NCBI RefSeq assembly: GCF_023806465.1
Contig: NZ_JAMSLS010000002.1
Location: 1-64,000, forward strand
Reading direction: 5' to 3'
Length of the DNA stretch: 64,000 nucleotides
Origin: Thermomicrobium sp. CFH 73360
Lineage (GTDB): Bacteria; Chloroflexota; Chloroflexia; Thermomicrobiales; Thermomicrobiaceae
Part shown: piece by piece, positions 1 to 8,570 of the stretch
Layout: every line of letters starts with the position of its first letter
Position numbering within the stretch: the stretch's first letter is position 1
Made by a program: the position numbers and the translations under genes
The notes under the pieces: generated by a model
Told to the model about the DNA's origin: nothing
The model's database searches: none
What the model saw: only the letters and a program-made list of their open reading frames with translations

Positions 1-227
1 GCTTCAGCTCCAACGAGGAGCGGGTGCTTTCCCTCGGCACGGTCGCCCCGGAATACGCCAAGGAAGGGACACGGCTGCGGATTGTGTGGGGCGAGCCGAA
101 TGGCGGATCGCGCAAGCCGTCGGTGGAGCGGCATGTGCAGACCGAGGTCTGGGTGACAGTTGGACCGGCGCCGTACGCAGAACCCGCCCGCCGCTACCGC
201 GAACAGTTGGCACGCTCGCGGCAGTAA
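1..227 (+). CDS. C-terminal part of a GcvT-like aminomethyltransferase / O-demethylase (5' end outside window)
   Basis: The open frame enters from the left edge (codons start at base 3) and ends at TAA 225-227, giving about 74 residues. The text (SSNEERVLSLGTVAPEYA, then VWGEPNGGSRKP, then VERHVQTEVWVTVGPAPY) resembles the C-terminal barrel of glycine-cleavage T-protein relatives such as folate-dependent O-demethylases. The catalytic part is outside the window, so the substrate cannot be named. A perfect hairpin follows 23 bases after the stop. Confidence 0.65.
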   Translation, partial: FSSNEERVLSLGTVAPEYAKEGTRLRIVWGEPNGGSRKPSVERHVQTEVWVTVGPAPYAEPARRYREQLARSRQ

Positions 228-250
228 ACAGCCCTTCCGCGGACTCGTCC

Positions 251-285
251 GAGCTCCCCAGGGTAACCTGGGGAGCTCGTTCGCT
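251..285 (+). terminator. Terminator-like hairpin after the GcvT-like gene
   Basis: A perfect 12-bp inverted repeat (GAGCTCCCCAGG, 251-262; CCTGGGGAGCTC, 267-278) closes on a GTAA loop. The downstream side is only moderately T-rich (gttcgcttc), so intrinsic termination is likely but not certain. It separates the GcvT-like gene from the dNTPase gene. Confidence 0.65.
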
Positions 286-376
286 TCTGGGACAGCAGAC
301 CAAGACGATGTTCACCCTGGCAGAAGCACCGCGGTGTCCGTACACTTCCATGAGAGAGGAACGGACACAGCCGACC

Positions 377-1432
377 ATGCCAACGATCCGCGAACAACTT
401 GAAGAACATGAAGATGCTTGGCTCCACCCGGCTGCAACGCGTAGTCGTCAAGCCACACGGCAGCGATACGAGCCGGAGTGTCCGCTTCGCACTGCATTCC
501 AGCGTGATCGCGATCGGATCATCCACTCGAAAGCATTCCGGCGGCTTAAGCACAAGACGCAGGTTTTTATCGCGCCGAGCGGTGACCACTTTCGGACACG
601 TCTGACGCATACTCTGGAAGTGACGCAGATTGCCCGAACGATTGGTCGGGCGTTGCGGCTCAATGAAGATCTCATTGAGGCGATTGGCCTTGCCCACGAC
701 CTTGGTCATACGCCCTTCGGACACACGGGGGAACGAGCTCTCGCTGCCGTCTTCCCAGGTTTTCGCCACAATGAACAAAGCCTCCGCGTTGTTGATCGGC
801 TGGAACGAGACGGTCACGGGCTGAATCTCACGAACCCAGTCCGTGACGGGATCCTGCGACACTCTAAAACGATGGAGAGTCTCTCCAGTTCCGTAGCCGG
901 CTGGCCCACAACCCTTGAGGGTCAAGTCGTGAAGATCAGTGATGGCATTGCCTATATCAACCACGATCTCGATGACGCGCTCCGAGCGGGCCTTATCAAC
1001 CTGGACGACGTTCCTCGCGAAATCCTGGACATCCTTGGTTGGACGCACAGCGAGCGTATCCACCGGCTCGTTGCAGATGTTATCGCGACGTCAGCACCAC
1101 TCTTGGAGACGTTCACTCCTGGACAACCAGTGGTCCTTCTCTCTCCCGAGCTCGAGAATGTGGCAAACCGGCTCCGCTACTTCTTGTTCGAGCGTGTCTA
1201 CGAGCCGCTCAACCAGCTTGAGTCAACGCGCAAGGCAGAACGACTCATCCAGTTCCTGTATGAACACTACGTTCGGCATCCAGAGGATATGCCTGAAGAC
1301 TTCCGTCGGAACCTCACCGACGAGCCAGTGGAACGGATTGCTGCTGACTACGTCGCGAGCATGACTGACCGGTATGCCCTCGCCTGTTTTGAGGCGATCT
1401 CCATGCCTCGATTCTGGTCGTTCCTTGGGTGA
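377..1432 (+). CDS. dgt: dGTP triphosphohydrolase-like HD-domain dNTPase
   Basis: This 351-residue protein belongs to the HD-domain dNTP triphosphohydrolases, which cleave (d)NTPs to nucleoside plus tripolyphosphate. The N-terminal third holds the family signature FRRLKHKTQVF, then TRLTHTLEVTQIAR and LAHDLGHTPFGHTGE, which carry the metal-binding H...HD...D residues. The length fits the shorter type-2 (YpbA/Slr-like) family members. I chose ATG 377 (MPTIREQLEEHEDAW) because the frame upstream has no family character, although it stays open to base 86. The stop lies 4 bases before the dnaG ATG, so the two genes are probably co-transcribed. Confidence 0.9.
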   Translation: MPTIREQLEEHEDAWLHPAATRSRQATRQRYEPECPLRTAFQRDRDRIIHSKAFRRLKHKTQVFIAPSGDHFRTRLTHTLEVTQIARTIGRALRLNEDLIEAIGLAHDLGHTPFGHTGERALAAVFPGFRHNEQSLRVVDRLERDGHGLNLTNPVRDGILRHSKTMESLSSSVAGWPTTLEGQVVKISDGIAYINHDLDDALRAGLINLDDVPREILDILGWTHSERIHRLVADVIATSAPLLETFTPGQPVVLLSPELENVANRLRYFLFERVYEPLNQLESTRKAERLIQFLYEHYVRHPEDMPEDFRRNLTDEPVERIAADYVASMTDRYALACFEAISMPRFWSFLG

Positions 1433-1436
1433 TGTC

Positions 1437-3287
1437 ATGGGACGCGAAGACATCGAGCGCGTACGCGAAGCGATCGACATCGTGGACCTCATTGGGAACT
1501 ACCTGCCGCTCCAAAAAGCGGGTAAGAATTTCAAGGCTCTCTGTCCATTCCATCAGGAGAAGACACCGTCCTTCTACGTGTTTCCGGAAACGCAATCCTT
1601 CTACTGCTTCGGCTGCGGCGCTAGTGGTGACGCTCTTACTTTTCTCATGCGCACCGAACACCTCAACTTCCGCGAGGCACTCGAACGCCTGGCCGAACGT
1701 GCTGGTATCACCCTCACTCCACTCCGGCCCGCCGACCGGGTGGAAGACGAGCGGCGCCAACGGTTACTCGAGCTGAACCGACTGGCAGCTGCATGGTTCT
1801 CACACGTGCTGTGGTCGACCGCCTTTGGTGAGCCGGCACGCGACTATCTCTCTCGACGTGGTGTCGACCACTCGACAGCGGAGCGCTTCGGGCTCGGTTT
1901 TGCTCCTGAGGCCTCAACGGCTCTGCTACGCTATCTCACGCGACACGGCGCGTCCCCAGAGGAACTCGTGGAAGCCGGCCTTGTCGTCCGGCGCGAGGAT
2001 GGTTCGGTCAGCGATCGGTTCCGCAACCGGCTCATCTTCCCCATTCGCGACCAGCAGGGACACGTGCTCGGTTTTGGCGGCCGGACTCTGGGTGACGCCC
2101 ACCCAAAGTACCTCAACTCGCCCCAAACCCTGCTTTTTGACAAAGGACGTGTCCTCTACGCGATCGACCTTGCAGAAGAGTCCATCCGTCAGCAGCGGAC
2201 CGTCATCGTTGTCGAGGGGTATCTCGACGCCGTTACCGCTCACCAGTTTGGTTACACCAATACTGTTGCCTCGCTTGGCACCGCATTGACTGAACGACAA
2301 GCGCGACAACTTCGCAAGCTCGCCGATCGGATCTTGCTCGCACTTGATGCCGATACGGCTGGGCGACAAGCGACACTGCGCAGTCTCGAGCTGCTCCGCA
2401 CCACGCTCGCCGACCAAGAACGGCCGGTCGCTGATCCGCGCCAGCTGATCCGCTTTGAGCGGACGCTCGGCATCGAACTCTCGGTCATCGTGTTGCCCGA
2501 GGGCTATGACCCCGACGACCTCATTCGTACTGACCGCGCGCGATGGGACCAAGCGCTCGGCCAACCTGTTCCCCTCATTGATTACTATCTTGATGTTCTA
2601 ATCGGTGAGCAACGACCGGCTGACTCCCGAGCTGCGACCGAGTTCCTTCAGCGCGTTGCTCCCGTACTCACCGAACTCGGCGATCCCGTCCAGATTGACC
2701 TGTACACACGCTTGATTGCCCGCCGCCTTCACCTGCCGGAGGAAACCGTACGGCGTGCGCTCGCCACCTACCGGCGCCGCCCGCTGAGCGCGGTCAAAGC
2801 TCCGGTCAATCCGTCCGCAGGCACTCGTCCACTTACCCCAGAACAGCAATTAGTGGCGCTCCTGCTCCGCTATCCCGAAGTAGCCCGCGGACTCGCCGCT
2901 GAACTTGACGATGAGACACTCCTCGATGCACAACATCGAGAGCTTCTCGGGCTTGTGCGCGTTGGACGCACTCTCGAAGACGCAGATATTCCGGAAGAGC
3001 TGCGTCACTATGGGCAGAAACTGCGTGAGCGAATTGCAGCACAACCGGAACTTCCGCTCCCACTCGCCAGGCAGGCCATTCGCGACGCTTTTCGGCGGCT
3101 TCGCCGGGAACGCCATGACGAACGGTTGCGTTCACTCCTCAGCGAGGTGCGTGCGGCAGAAGAATCAGGCGATCGTGCTGCACTCCGAACAGCGCTCGAG
3201 CTCGTTGAGGCGCTGAAGCAACGCTTCCCGGAGTTCTACCCCGAGCCGAGCCCGTACTTCCGCGATACCCGGGATCCTGTCACATAG
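1437..3287 (+). CDS. dnaG: DNA primase DnaG
   Basis: This 616-residue primase synthesises RNA primers at the replication fork. The N-terminal CHC2 zinc finger is visible (C36, H39, C57, C60 in CPFHQ...FYCFGC). It is followed by the catalytic core and a TOPRIM domain with VVEGYLDAV and the acidic ALDAD motif. The variable C-terminal part is a helicase-binding-type helical region. ATG 1437 (MGREDIERVREAIDIV) matches the usual N-terminus. The gene directly follows dgt. Its last 8 bases overlap the end of selA on the other strand, so the two genes meet tail to tail. Confidence 0.97.
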   Translation: MGREDIERVREAIDIVDLIGNYLPLQKAGKNFKALCPFHQEKTPSFYVFPETQSFYCFGCGASGDALTFLMRTEHLNFREALERLAERAGITLTPLRPADRVEDERRQRLLELNRLAAAWFSHVLWSTAFGEPARDYLSRRGVDHSTAERFGLGFAPEASTALLRYLTRHGASPEELVEAGLVVRREDGSVSDRFRNRLIFPIRDQQGHVLGFGGRTLGDAHPKYLNSPQTLLFDKGRVLYAIDLAEESIRQQRTVIVVEGYLDAVTAHQFGYTNTVASLGTALTERQARQLRKLADRILLALDADTAGRQATLRSLELLRTTLADQERPVADPRQLIRFERTLGIELSVIVLPEGYDPDDLIRTDRARWDQALGQPVPLIDYYLDVLIGEQRPADSRAATEFLQRVAPVLTELGDPVQIDLYTRLIARRLHLPEETVRRALATYRRRPLSAVKAPVNPSAGTRPLTPEQQLVALLLRYPEVARGLAAELDDETLLDAQHRELLGLVRVGRTLEDADIPEELRHYGQKLRERIAAQPELPLPLARQAIRDAFRRLRRERHDERLRSLLSEVRAAEESGDRAALRTALELVEALKQRFPEFYPEPSPYFRDTRDPVT

Positions 3288-4695
3288 GACGCAGAACCCG
3301 TCGCAGTGCCTGAACAAGCGCATCGTCTTGCTCAGGAAGAACAGTGCGAACATCCAGTAGGAGGCGATCGTCGTCAACCCTCCCGACGACTGGCGGCTGA
3401 CCAATCCGCAAGCGACGTGCCAACTCGTCAACCGAAAGACCGGGCACACTTCGCGCGATCGTTGCCGCCGGTATGGCGAGTGCCACGCTGGGCAACGTCT
3501 CTCCCGGCAGCGACCCGCCACCGACCGTCGCCTCAGTGCGGATGATTTCCCCTTCAATGATATCTGCTAACTGTTCGGCCCAGGCTCGGCAACGCTGAGC
3601 GAGCACCTCAATCGGAGCGGCGATCATGCGCCAGACCGGGACTTTCTCCACCGCCTCGCCACGCAGGTAGTGGCGCAGGGTCACAGCGGTCCCTGCAAGT
3701 GCCGTCTTATCGGCACGGACTGCACGGGCCAGCGGGTGCCGTTCGACGCGCTCGATTAACTCCTTTCGCCCTACGATGATGCCAGCCTGCGGGCCACCGA
3801 GTAACTTGTCCCCGGAAAAACAGACGAGGTCGGCACCGGCGGCGATTGCCTCCTGGACAGTCGGCTCGTGCGCCAGTCCAAAGGCAGCGGTATCGAGCAT
3901 GGCGCCACTACCGAGATCTTCGATCAACAACAGCCCACGCGTCTGCGCGAGTTCCGCAAGTTCCCGGAGCTCGGGCTGCGCCGTGAAGCCAATAATACGG
4001 AAATTACTCCAGTGCACCGAGAGAATGGCTACTGTCTCGTCGGTGATCGCCTCGGCATAGTCGCGGACATACGTTCGGTTCGTTGTCCCGACCTCGACCA
4101 GACGGGCACCGCTCTGCCGGAGCACATCGGGGATGCGGAATCCTCCGCCGATCTCCACCGCCTGACTGCGCGAGACCAAAACCGAGCGTCCCGCACAGAA
4201 CGTGCTGAGCACGAGGAGCACGGCAGCAGCATTGTTATTGACGACCAGCCCCGCCTCGGCTCCAGTGAGCAACGATAAGAGACGACTGAGTTCGGCCATG
4301 CGTCCGCCGCGGCGGCCAGATTCCAGCTCGATTTCCAGCGCAGTGTAGCGGCGGGCAGCTTCCAGCATTGCGAACGCTGCCTCCTCGCTCACCGGAGCTC
4401 GCCCGAGATTGGTGTGGATGATGACTCCGGTCGCATTGATGACCGGTTCGAGACGTGGCCGTATCAGGCGCTGGAGCTCATGCCGTAGCCACCCGACAAC
4501 ATCCGGCGGAGACTCACCCGCAAGGATGCGATGACGCGCTGCAGCGAGCACCTCTTGGGCTACTTGAACAACTGCACGCTCACCGAGCGCCTCGGCAAAC
4601 GGGTGGATCTCCGGAAGCTGCAGGAGCGTTGAGACAGCGGGAAGCGAACGAAGGTGCCGCTGCGGTTGAAGGTCGCGCGTCGAGCGCTCGTTCAT
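3280..4695 (-). CDS. selA: L-seryl-tRNA(Sec) selenium transferase SelA
   Basis: This 471-residue PLP enzyme converts Ser-tRNA(Sec) to Sec-tRNA(Sec) using selenophosphate. Family hallmarks are NATGVIIHTNLGRAP, the NNNAAAVLL segment, IEDLGSGAM and the PLP-lysine motif FSGDKLLGGPQAG. The start is ATG at 4695 (MNERSTRDLQPQ), with a GGAG element upstream; the longer open frame upstream runs through the tRNA gene. No selB, selC, selD or obvious selenoprotein lies in the window, so a full selenocysteine system is inferred to be elsewhere. Confidence 0.95.
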   Translation of the reverse strand: MNERSTRDLQPQRHLRSLPAVSTLLQLPEIHPFAEALGERAVVQVAQEVLAAARHRILAGESPPDVVGWLRHELQRLIRPRLEPVINATGVIIHTNLGRAPVSEEAAFAMLEAARRYTALEIELESGRRGGRMAELSRLLSLLTGAEAGLVVNNNAAAVLLVLSTFCAGRSVLVSRSQAVEIGGGFRIPDVLRQSGARLVEVGTTNRTYVRDYAEAITDETVAILSVHWSNFRIIGFTAQPELRELAELAQTRGLLLIEDLGSGAMLDTAAFGLAHEPTVQEAIAAGADLVCFSGDKLLGGPQAGIIVGRKELIERVERHPLARAVRADKTALAGTAVTLRHYLRGEAVEKVPVWRMIAAPIEVLAQRCRAWAEQLADIIEGEIIRTEATVGGGSLPGETLPSVALAIPAATIARSVPGLSVDELARRLRIGQPPVVGRVDDDRLLLDVRTVLPEQDDALVQALRRVLRPM

Positions 4696-4715
4696 TCCTG
4701 GGCTCCGTGGTGATA

Positions 4716-4739
4716 CGAAAAAGGCCGGCAAAGCCGGCC
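4716..4739 (-). terminator. Rho-independent terminator of tRNA-Pro
   Basis: A 7-bp GC-only inverted repeat (GGCCGGC/GCCGGCC, 4723-4739) has a 3-base loop. On the minus strand it is followed by TTTTTCG. It sits 6 bases after the 3' end of tRNA-Pro and just upstream of selA, so it should stop tRNA transcription before selA. Confidence 0.85.
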
Positions 4740-4744
4740 ACCCG

Positions 4745-4819
4745 TCGGGGAGAGAGGATTCGAACCTCCGACCTCCGCGTCCCGAACGCGGCGCGCTAAC
4801 CGGGCTGCGCCACTCCCCG
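4745..4819 (-). tRNA. tRNA-Pro (anticodon CGG)
   Basis: The cloverleaf is complete on the minus strand: 7-bp acceptor CGGGGAG/CTCCCCG, D-arm, anticodon arm CCGCG-TTCGGGA-CGCGG with anticodon CGG, and T-arm GGAGG-TTCGAAT-CCTCT. The discriminator is A. CCA is not encoded, so the enzyme must add it. Confidence 0.95.
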
Positions 4820-4832
4820 CTTCTCCGGCGGC

Positions 4833-4862
4833 AGTATAGCATAGTGCACAGGAACTTGCCAA
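4833..4862 (-). promoter_or_regulatory. Promoter of tRNA-Pro
   Basis: On the minus strand TTGGCA (4857-4862) and TATACT (4833-4838) are separated by 18 bases and lie 13 bases before the tRNA 5' end. This is a good sigma-70-type promoter for a short-leader tRNA transcript. Confidence 0.75.
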
Positions 4863-4920
4863 GGAAACCTAGCCTGACGTCCCGGCAGTCGGCTAGAATT
4901 GACTCTGTGCTGGGTGACGC

Positions 4921-4994
4921 GCCCGCGTAGCTCAGGGGAAAGAGCCGGGGCGTCCTAAGCCCTGTGGTCGGGGGTTCGAGTCCCTCCGCGGGCG
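4921..4994 (+). tRNA. tRNA-Arg (anticodon CCT)
   Basis: Acceptor GCCCGCG/CGCGGGC, D-arm GCTC...GAGC, anticodon arm GGGGC-GTCCTAA-GCCCT (anticodon CCT) and T-arm GGGGG-TTCGAGT-CCCTC form a full cloverleaf. Position 32 is a G in this reading, which is unusual. CCA is not encoded. A TAGAAT box lies about 30 bases upstream (4895-4900), but a convincing -35 is not visible. Confidence 0.94.
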
Positions 4995-5082
4995 CCGAGT
5001 GCGTGGAGCCCGCCGCCACCGGCCACTGGTGTCGGTGGTTTTGTTTCGGGCGCCTACCCTCGAGAGGAGGGATTTCAGGCGA

Positions 5083-6387
5083 GTGGAGACAGCGCTCGAG
5101 CACCGTGATTTCTTCCCTCCAGTCGGCATCCGGCGGGTGGCGATGATTAGCCTGCATACGTCCCCGCTCGCCCAACCAGGCATCGGGAGCGCCGGCGGAA
5201 TGAACGTCTATATCCGCGAACTCAGCCGTCACCTAGCACAGCGTGGTGTTGAGGTCGATATTTTCACCCGACGCGACCATCCTGATCTCCCTCCCGTCGT
5301 CGAGCCAGTCCCAGGCGTCCGCGTCCTGACGCTTGACGCTGGCCCTGCAATGTCCCTTGCCAAGGAGCAGCTGTTCTGCTACGTACCGGAATTTGTCAGC
5401 GAGTTAGCGTACCGCGTTTACAGTCAGCAGCGTCCTTACGATGTGATCCATGCACATTACTGGCTATCCGGATGGGCCGCACACCTCCTCCAGCGATACT
5501 GGCCCATTCCGTTCGTTCAGATGTTTCATACGCTTGCGGTGCTGAAGAACGCGGTCCGGGCCAGTCCGCCAGAATCCGTGCTCCGCCTCCAAGTCGAGCA
5601 AGGACTCGCGCGCATCGCCGACGCAGTCATCGCCGCGAATCCAGATGAGCGTGAGACGATTGTCAGCGAACTTGGTGCCCCTCCAGGGCGCCTCTGCACT
5701 GTTCCGCCAGGAGTGGACGCAGAACATTTCCGCCCGTTGGACCGCGCTGCAGCCCGAGCACAAATGGGAATCGAACTGAATCGGCCGACCGCCCTTTTTG
5801 TCGGCCGAATTGACCCTGTCAAGGGCATCGACACGCTCCTGCGTGCGTGGCAACGCGTCCACGCAACACTTGCGAAAGAGCGGCCACTGCTCCTATTCCT
5901 TGGTGGAACCTTTCAGAATGGTCTGTCTGGGCCCGAGCCCGATCGGGTCTTAAACCGTGTCATTGCCGAAGCCGAGGCGCTCGGCCTTTCCGAGTCCATC
6001 CGTTTTCTTGGCTCGCGACCGCAAAGCGAACTCCCTCTCTTCTACAACGCTGCTGACGTCTGTCTTATTCCGTCACGGTACGAATCGTTTGGTCTCGTTG
6101 CCGTTGAAGCGATGGCCTGCGGCACGCCGGTTATCGCGAGTCGTGTGGGGGGACTCCGTTTCAGCGTGGAACATGAGGTCTCGGGGCTGCATGTACCCCC
6201 TGACGATCCAGATGCCCTAGCCGCGGCAACGATCCGCACGCTCACCGATCACAGACTCCGCTCCCACCTCCAAGTTGGTGCACGGCAAGCCGCACTCCGC
6301 TACTCTTGGCACCGGGTCACGACCGCCGTCATCAGGGTCTACGAACAGGTTGCACGCCGGGAAGCCGTACAGCCCTGTCCTGCGTGA
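5083..6387 (+). CDS. GT4-family retaining glycosyltransferase (MshA / sucrose-phosphate-synthase-like)
   Basis: This is a GT-B glycosyltransferase of family 4. The N-terminal half carries MISLHTSPLAQPG and GGMNVYIRELSRHLA (acceptor and sugar-nucleotide loop). The C-terminal half has VPPGVDAEHF, FVGRIDPVKGIDTLL and PSRYESFGLVAVEAMACGTPV, which holds the EX7E catalytic motif. It resembles MshA and sucrose-phosphate-synthase relatives; the acceptor is unknown. The start is uncertain: GTG 5083 has an AGGAGG 12 bases upstream (434 aa), while ATG 5143 sits exactly at conserved MISLHTS (414 aa). It follows tRNA-Arg by 88 bases. Confidence 0.85.
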   Translation: METALEHRDFFPPVGIRRVAMISLHTSPLAQPGIGSAGGMNVYIRELSRHLAQRGVEVDIFTRRDHPDLPPVVEPVPGVRVLTLDAGPAMSLAKEQLFCYVPEFVSELAYRVYSQQRPYDVIHAHYWLSGWAAHLLQRYWPIPFVQMFHTLAVLKNAVRASPPESVLRLQVEQGLARIADAVIAANPDERETIVSELGAPPGRLCTVPPGVDAEHFRPLDRAAARAQMGIELNRPTALFVGRIDPVKGIDTLLRAWQRVHATLAKERPLLLFLGGTFQNGLSGPEPDRVLNRVIAEAEALGLSESIRFLGSRPQSELPLFYNAADVCLIPSRYESFGLVAVEAMACGTPVIASRVGGLRFSVEHEVSGLHVPPDDPDALAAATIRTLTDHRLRSHLQVGARQAALRYSWHRVTTAVIRVYEQVARREAVQPCPA

Positions 6388-6405
6388 GGGTGGAAAGGGT
6401 TGGCA

Positions 6406-7131
6406 ATGGTCCAATTCTCGGTCGCCGAGGAAATCTTCACCACATTTCCGGACTATCTCGTGGTTGTGGTTGTGGCGCTTCATGTCGATAATCATTGCCA
6501 TGTTGAAACTGCTCGTACTCTCTTGGCCGAGACAGTCCGCACAACGCAGGAACGGCTTGGAGGCACCGATCCGAAGGAATTGCGAGCGATTGCAGTCTGG
6601 CGACAGGCATTCCGGGTACTCGGCTGGTCAGCGAGCACCTATCAGAGCTCAGTAGAATCTCTCCTTCGGCGGACTCTCAAGGGAAATCCACCACCCAGCA
6701 TCAATCCCGCCGTTGATCTTGCCAATGCGGCCTCGCTGCGCTTTCTGGTCCCGATCGGCGCTCATGATCTGGAGAGTGCCCCACACGGCCTCACTGTTCG
6801 ACCAAGCCGGGCTGTGGATCGGTTTCTGCCGCTCAATGAGGGTGAGGCAGAGATCCCCGAGCCAGGTGAGTTCATCTATGCACACGCCGACGAAGTCCGC
6901 ACCCGCCGCTGGGTGTGGCGACAGAGTCGACTTGGCCTTGTGACACCAGACTCGCGCAGGATTTTCTTCCCCATCGACGCCTTCCGTCACGTGACCGAGC
7001 AGGCGGCACAAGAGGCGGCCGACTGGCTTGCCGAGCAACTCCGGACACTGCTCGGTGCGTCGATTTTGCGCGGAGTCGTCGATCGGGAGCACCCGGAGAT
7101 CCACCTCAACAACATCGAGCAACCTTCGTGA
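6406..7131 (+). CDS. B3/B4 tRNA-binding-domain protein
   Basis: This 241-residue cytoplasmic protein resembles the stand-alone B3/B4 domain found in phenylalanyl-tRNA synthetase beta chains. These free-standing copies are thought to bind or edit aminoacyl-tRNA or amino acids. Supporting segments are VWRQAFRVLGWSAS, SLLRRTLKGNPPPSINPAVD, ANAASLRFLVPIGAHD and FFPIDAFRHVTEQAA. ATG 6406 has AAAGGG upstream. It lies 18 bases after the glycosyltransferase, probably in one transcript. The exact role is unknown. Confidence 0.75.
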   Translation: MVQFSVAEEIFTTFPDYLVVVVVALHVDNHCHVETARTLLAETVRTTQERLGGTDPKELRAIAVWRQAFRVLGWSASTYQSSVESLLRRTLKGNPPPSINPAVDLANAASLRFLVPIGAHDLESAPHGLTVRPSRAVDRFLPLNEGEAEIPEPGEFIYAHADEVRTRRWVWRQSRLGLVTPDSRRIFFPIDAFRHVTEQAAQEAADWLAEQLRTLLGASILRGVVDREHPEIHLNNIEQPS

Positions 7132-7357
7132 TGAGGGAGACTGATGACACGGCACCTTCCAGATCACACGGTAGATTCCGACGGTGTCAGCGCTGCTGAT
7201 GTGCCGCTCGATGCCGCACCAAACTCGGCTTAGATACGGGTTTCTCCTCGACCAAATGGGGAGTTGAGACGTTGGGCTGACCACCGGAGGAGCGTCCGGG
7301 CGATTTGCCGGGCCGTGCTCCGTTGTCAACACCCCGCAACCCATCACCGCGTTCCTC

Positions 7358-7386
7358 TTGACAGTCAGACAGAAGACTGTTACGAT
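7358..7386 (+). promoter_or_regulatory. Promoter of the dapAB leader
   Basis: TTGACA (7358-7363), a 17-base spacer and TACGAT (7381-7386) form a near-consensus sigma-70 promoter. Transcription would start near 7393, leaving an untranslated leader of about 270 bases before dapA. The 226 bases between the B3/4 gene and this promoter hold nothing I recognise. Confidence 0.8.
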
Positions 7387-7392
7387 GCAAGC

Positions 7393-7661
7393 TGGGCAGG
7401 CTCAGTCAGTGAGCTGGAGACCGTGACGACGCCAAGGCAAGCCGACGAACTTCGAGAAGATTCCCCGACCAGGCGCTTCTTGCCTGTTGCTCCCCGCCGT
7501 GTCTATCCCCTGAAACGCCGTTCCCGCGTTCACTAGCTCTGCTGGACAAGACGCTTGTCCACGTCCAGTTTGCCGAAAGAAGTGAGGCGTGCCTTTCCGG
7601 TGCGACATCGGATGGTCACGCGGTCATCATGCAACGTGTTCGGAAAGACGGAGGGAACGGC
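7393..7661 (+). promoter_or_regulatory. Long structured dapA leader with a ribosome-site-sequestering complement
   Basis: The leader is about 270 bases. GCCGTTCCC at 7517-7525 is a perfect 9-base complement of GGGAACGGC at 7653-7661, which overlaps the dapA Shine-Dalgarno region and touches the ATG. A hairpin at 7542-7568 has two competing pairings (GGACAAG/CTTGTCC or CTGGAC/GTCCAG). GGCAAG/CTTGCC (about 7436-7485) closes another arm. I do not recognise a lysine riboswitch, and the T-box resemblance is too weak. Control at translation is inferred. Confidence 0.5.
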
Positions 7662-8570
7662 ATGCTCGAGGGAACGTTTGTTGCAGTCATAACCCCGTTT
7701 GTAGGTGAGAGGCTCGATGAGCAAGCGCTCGGTCACCTCGTTGATTGGCTTATTACCGAGGGAGTTGACGGTCTTGTCCCATGCGGGACGACTGGTGAGA
7801 CCCCGAGTTTGAGCGATAATGAATGGCGACGCGTGGCCGAATTGGTGATCGAGCGCACAGCAGGCCGGGTTCCGGTCATCGTCGGCACTGGAACGAATTC
7901 GACTGCCGTGAGCATTGCCCGCACGCGAATCGCACGCGAGCTTGGTGCCACCGCAGCAATGGTTGTCACACCCTATTACAACAAGCCGCAGCAGGAAGGT
8001 CTCCTGCGGCACGTCGTCGCGATCGCTGACGCCGTCGATCTGCCATTGGTGGTCTACAACGTCCCCGGGCGGACCGGAGTCAACCTTACCCCCGAGACGG
8101 CGCGCCGGATGGTGGAGCAGGCACCGATCGTCGCCATCAAGGAGTCAAGCGGTTCGCTCGATCAAGTCAGTGAACTCGTCCTTGCCGTGGGGGATCGCTG
8201 CGCGATTCTCAGTGGCGACGACTCGCTCACACTTCCAATTCTCGCCGTGGGTGGTCGCGGTGTCGTCTCCGTCCTCGCCAACGTCGCCCCAGCAGCCACC
8301 GCCGCAATGGTCCGTGCTGCACTGCGTGGAGAACTCGAACGCGCGCGACGCCTCCATCACGAGCTTTTCTTCCTGGCTCGCGCGTTGTTCATCGAGACGA
8401 ACCCCGTTCCCGTCAAGGCCGCTGCGGAGCTGCTTGGCCTGTGCCGTGCCGACGTTCGTCTTCCACTTGCACCACTGACCCCTGCGAATCGAGAGCGCCT
8501 CCGTGCGGTCCTCGCCTCCTGCCCGCACACAGCTGAGCGCCTTCCTCACGCCGTAGGGGAGGTTGCCTGA
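7662..8570 (+). CDS. dapA: 4-hydroxy-tetrahydrodipicolinate synthase
   Basis: This 302-residue TIM-barrel lyase condenses pyruvate with aspartate semialdehyde, the first step toward diaminopimelate and lysine. Visible family signatures are CGTTGETPSLS (substrate loop), TPYYNKPQQEG, the catalytic Tyr in VYNVPGRTG (about Y132) and the Schiff-base Lys in VAIKESSG (K160). ATG 7662 (MLEGTFVAVITPF) fits the family N-terminus and has GGAGGGAA upstream; an in-frame ATG at 7629 lacks a good ribosome site. The gene overlaps dapB by one base. Its aspartate-semialdehyde substrate is made by asd at 61.8 kb. Confidence 0.97.
   Translation: MLEGTFVAVITPFVGERLDEQALGHLVDWLITEGVDGLVPCGTTGETPSLSDNEWRRVAELVIERTAGRVPVIVGTGTNSTAVSIARTRIARELGATAAMVVTPYYNKPQQEGLLRHVVAIADAVDLPLVVYNVPGRTGVNLTPETARRMVEQAPIVAIKESSGSLDQVSELVLAVGDRCAILSGDDSLTLPILAVGGRGVVSVLANVAPAATAAMVRAALRGELERARRLHHELFFLARALFIETNPVPVKAAAELLGLCRADVRLPLAPLTPANRERLRAVLASCPHTAERLPHAVGEVA

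Noticed and set aside
86-376. Long N-terminal extension of the dNTPase from base 86
   Set aside because: The extension overlaps the preceding gene and its terminator hairpin and has no family character; ATG 377 fits the family.
4895-4900. TAGAAT as a full promoter of tRNA-Arg
   Set aside because: The -10-like box is good but no -35 at 16-18 bases is convincing, so it is mentioned only with the tRNA.
7590-7630. T-box-like TGGTCACGCG in the dapA leader
   Set aside because: It differs from TGGNACCGCG in the essential ACC, and no stem I or specifier loop is visible.
7629-7661. Alternative dapA start at ATG 7629
   Set aside because: It lacks a ribosome site, whereas ATG 7662 has GGAGGGAA and matches the DapA N-terminus.
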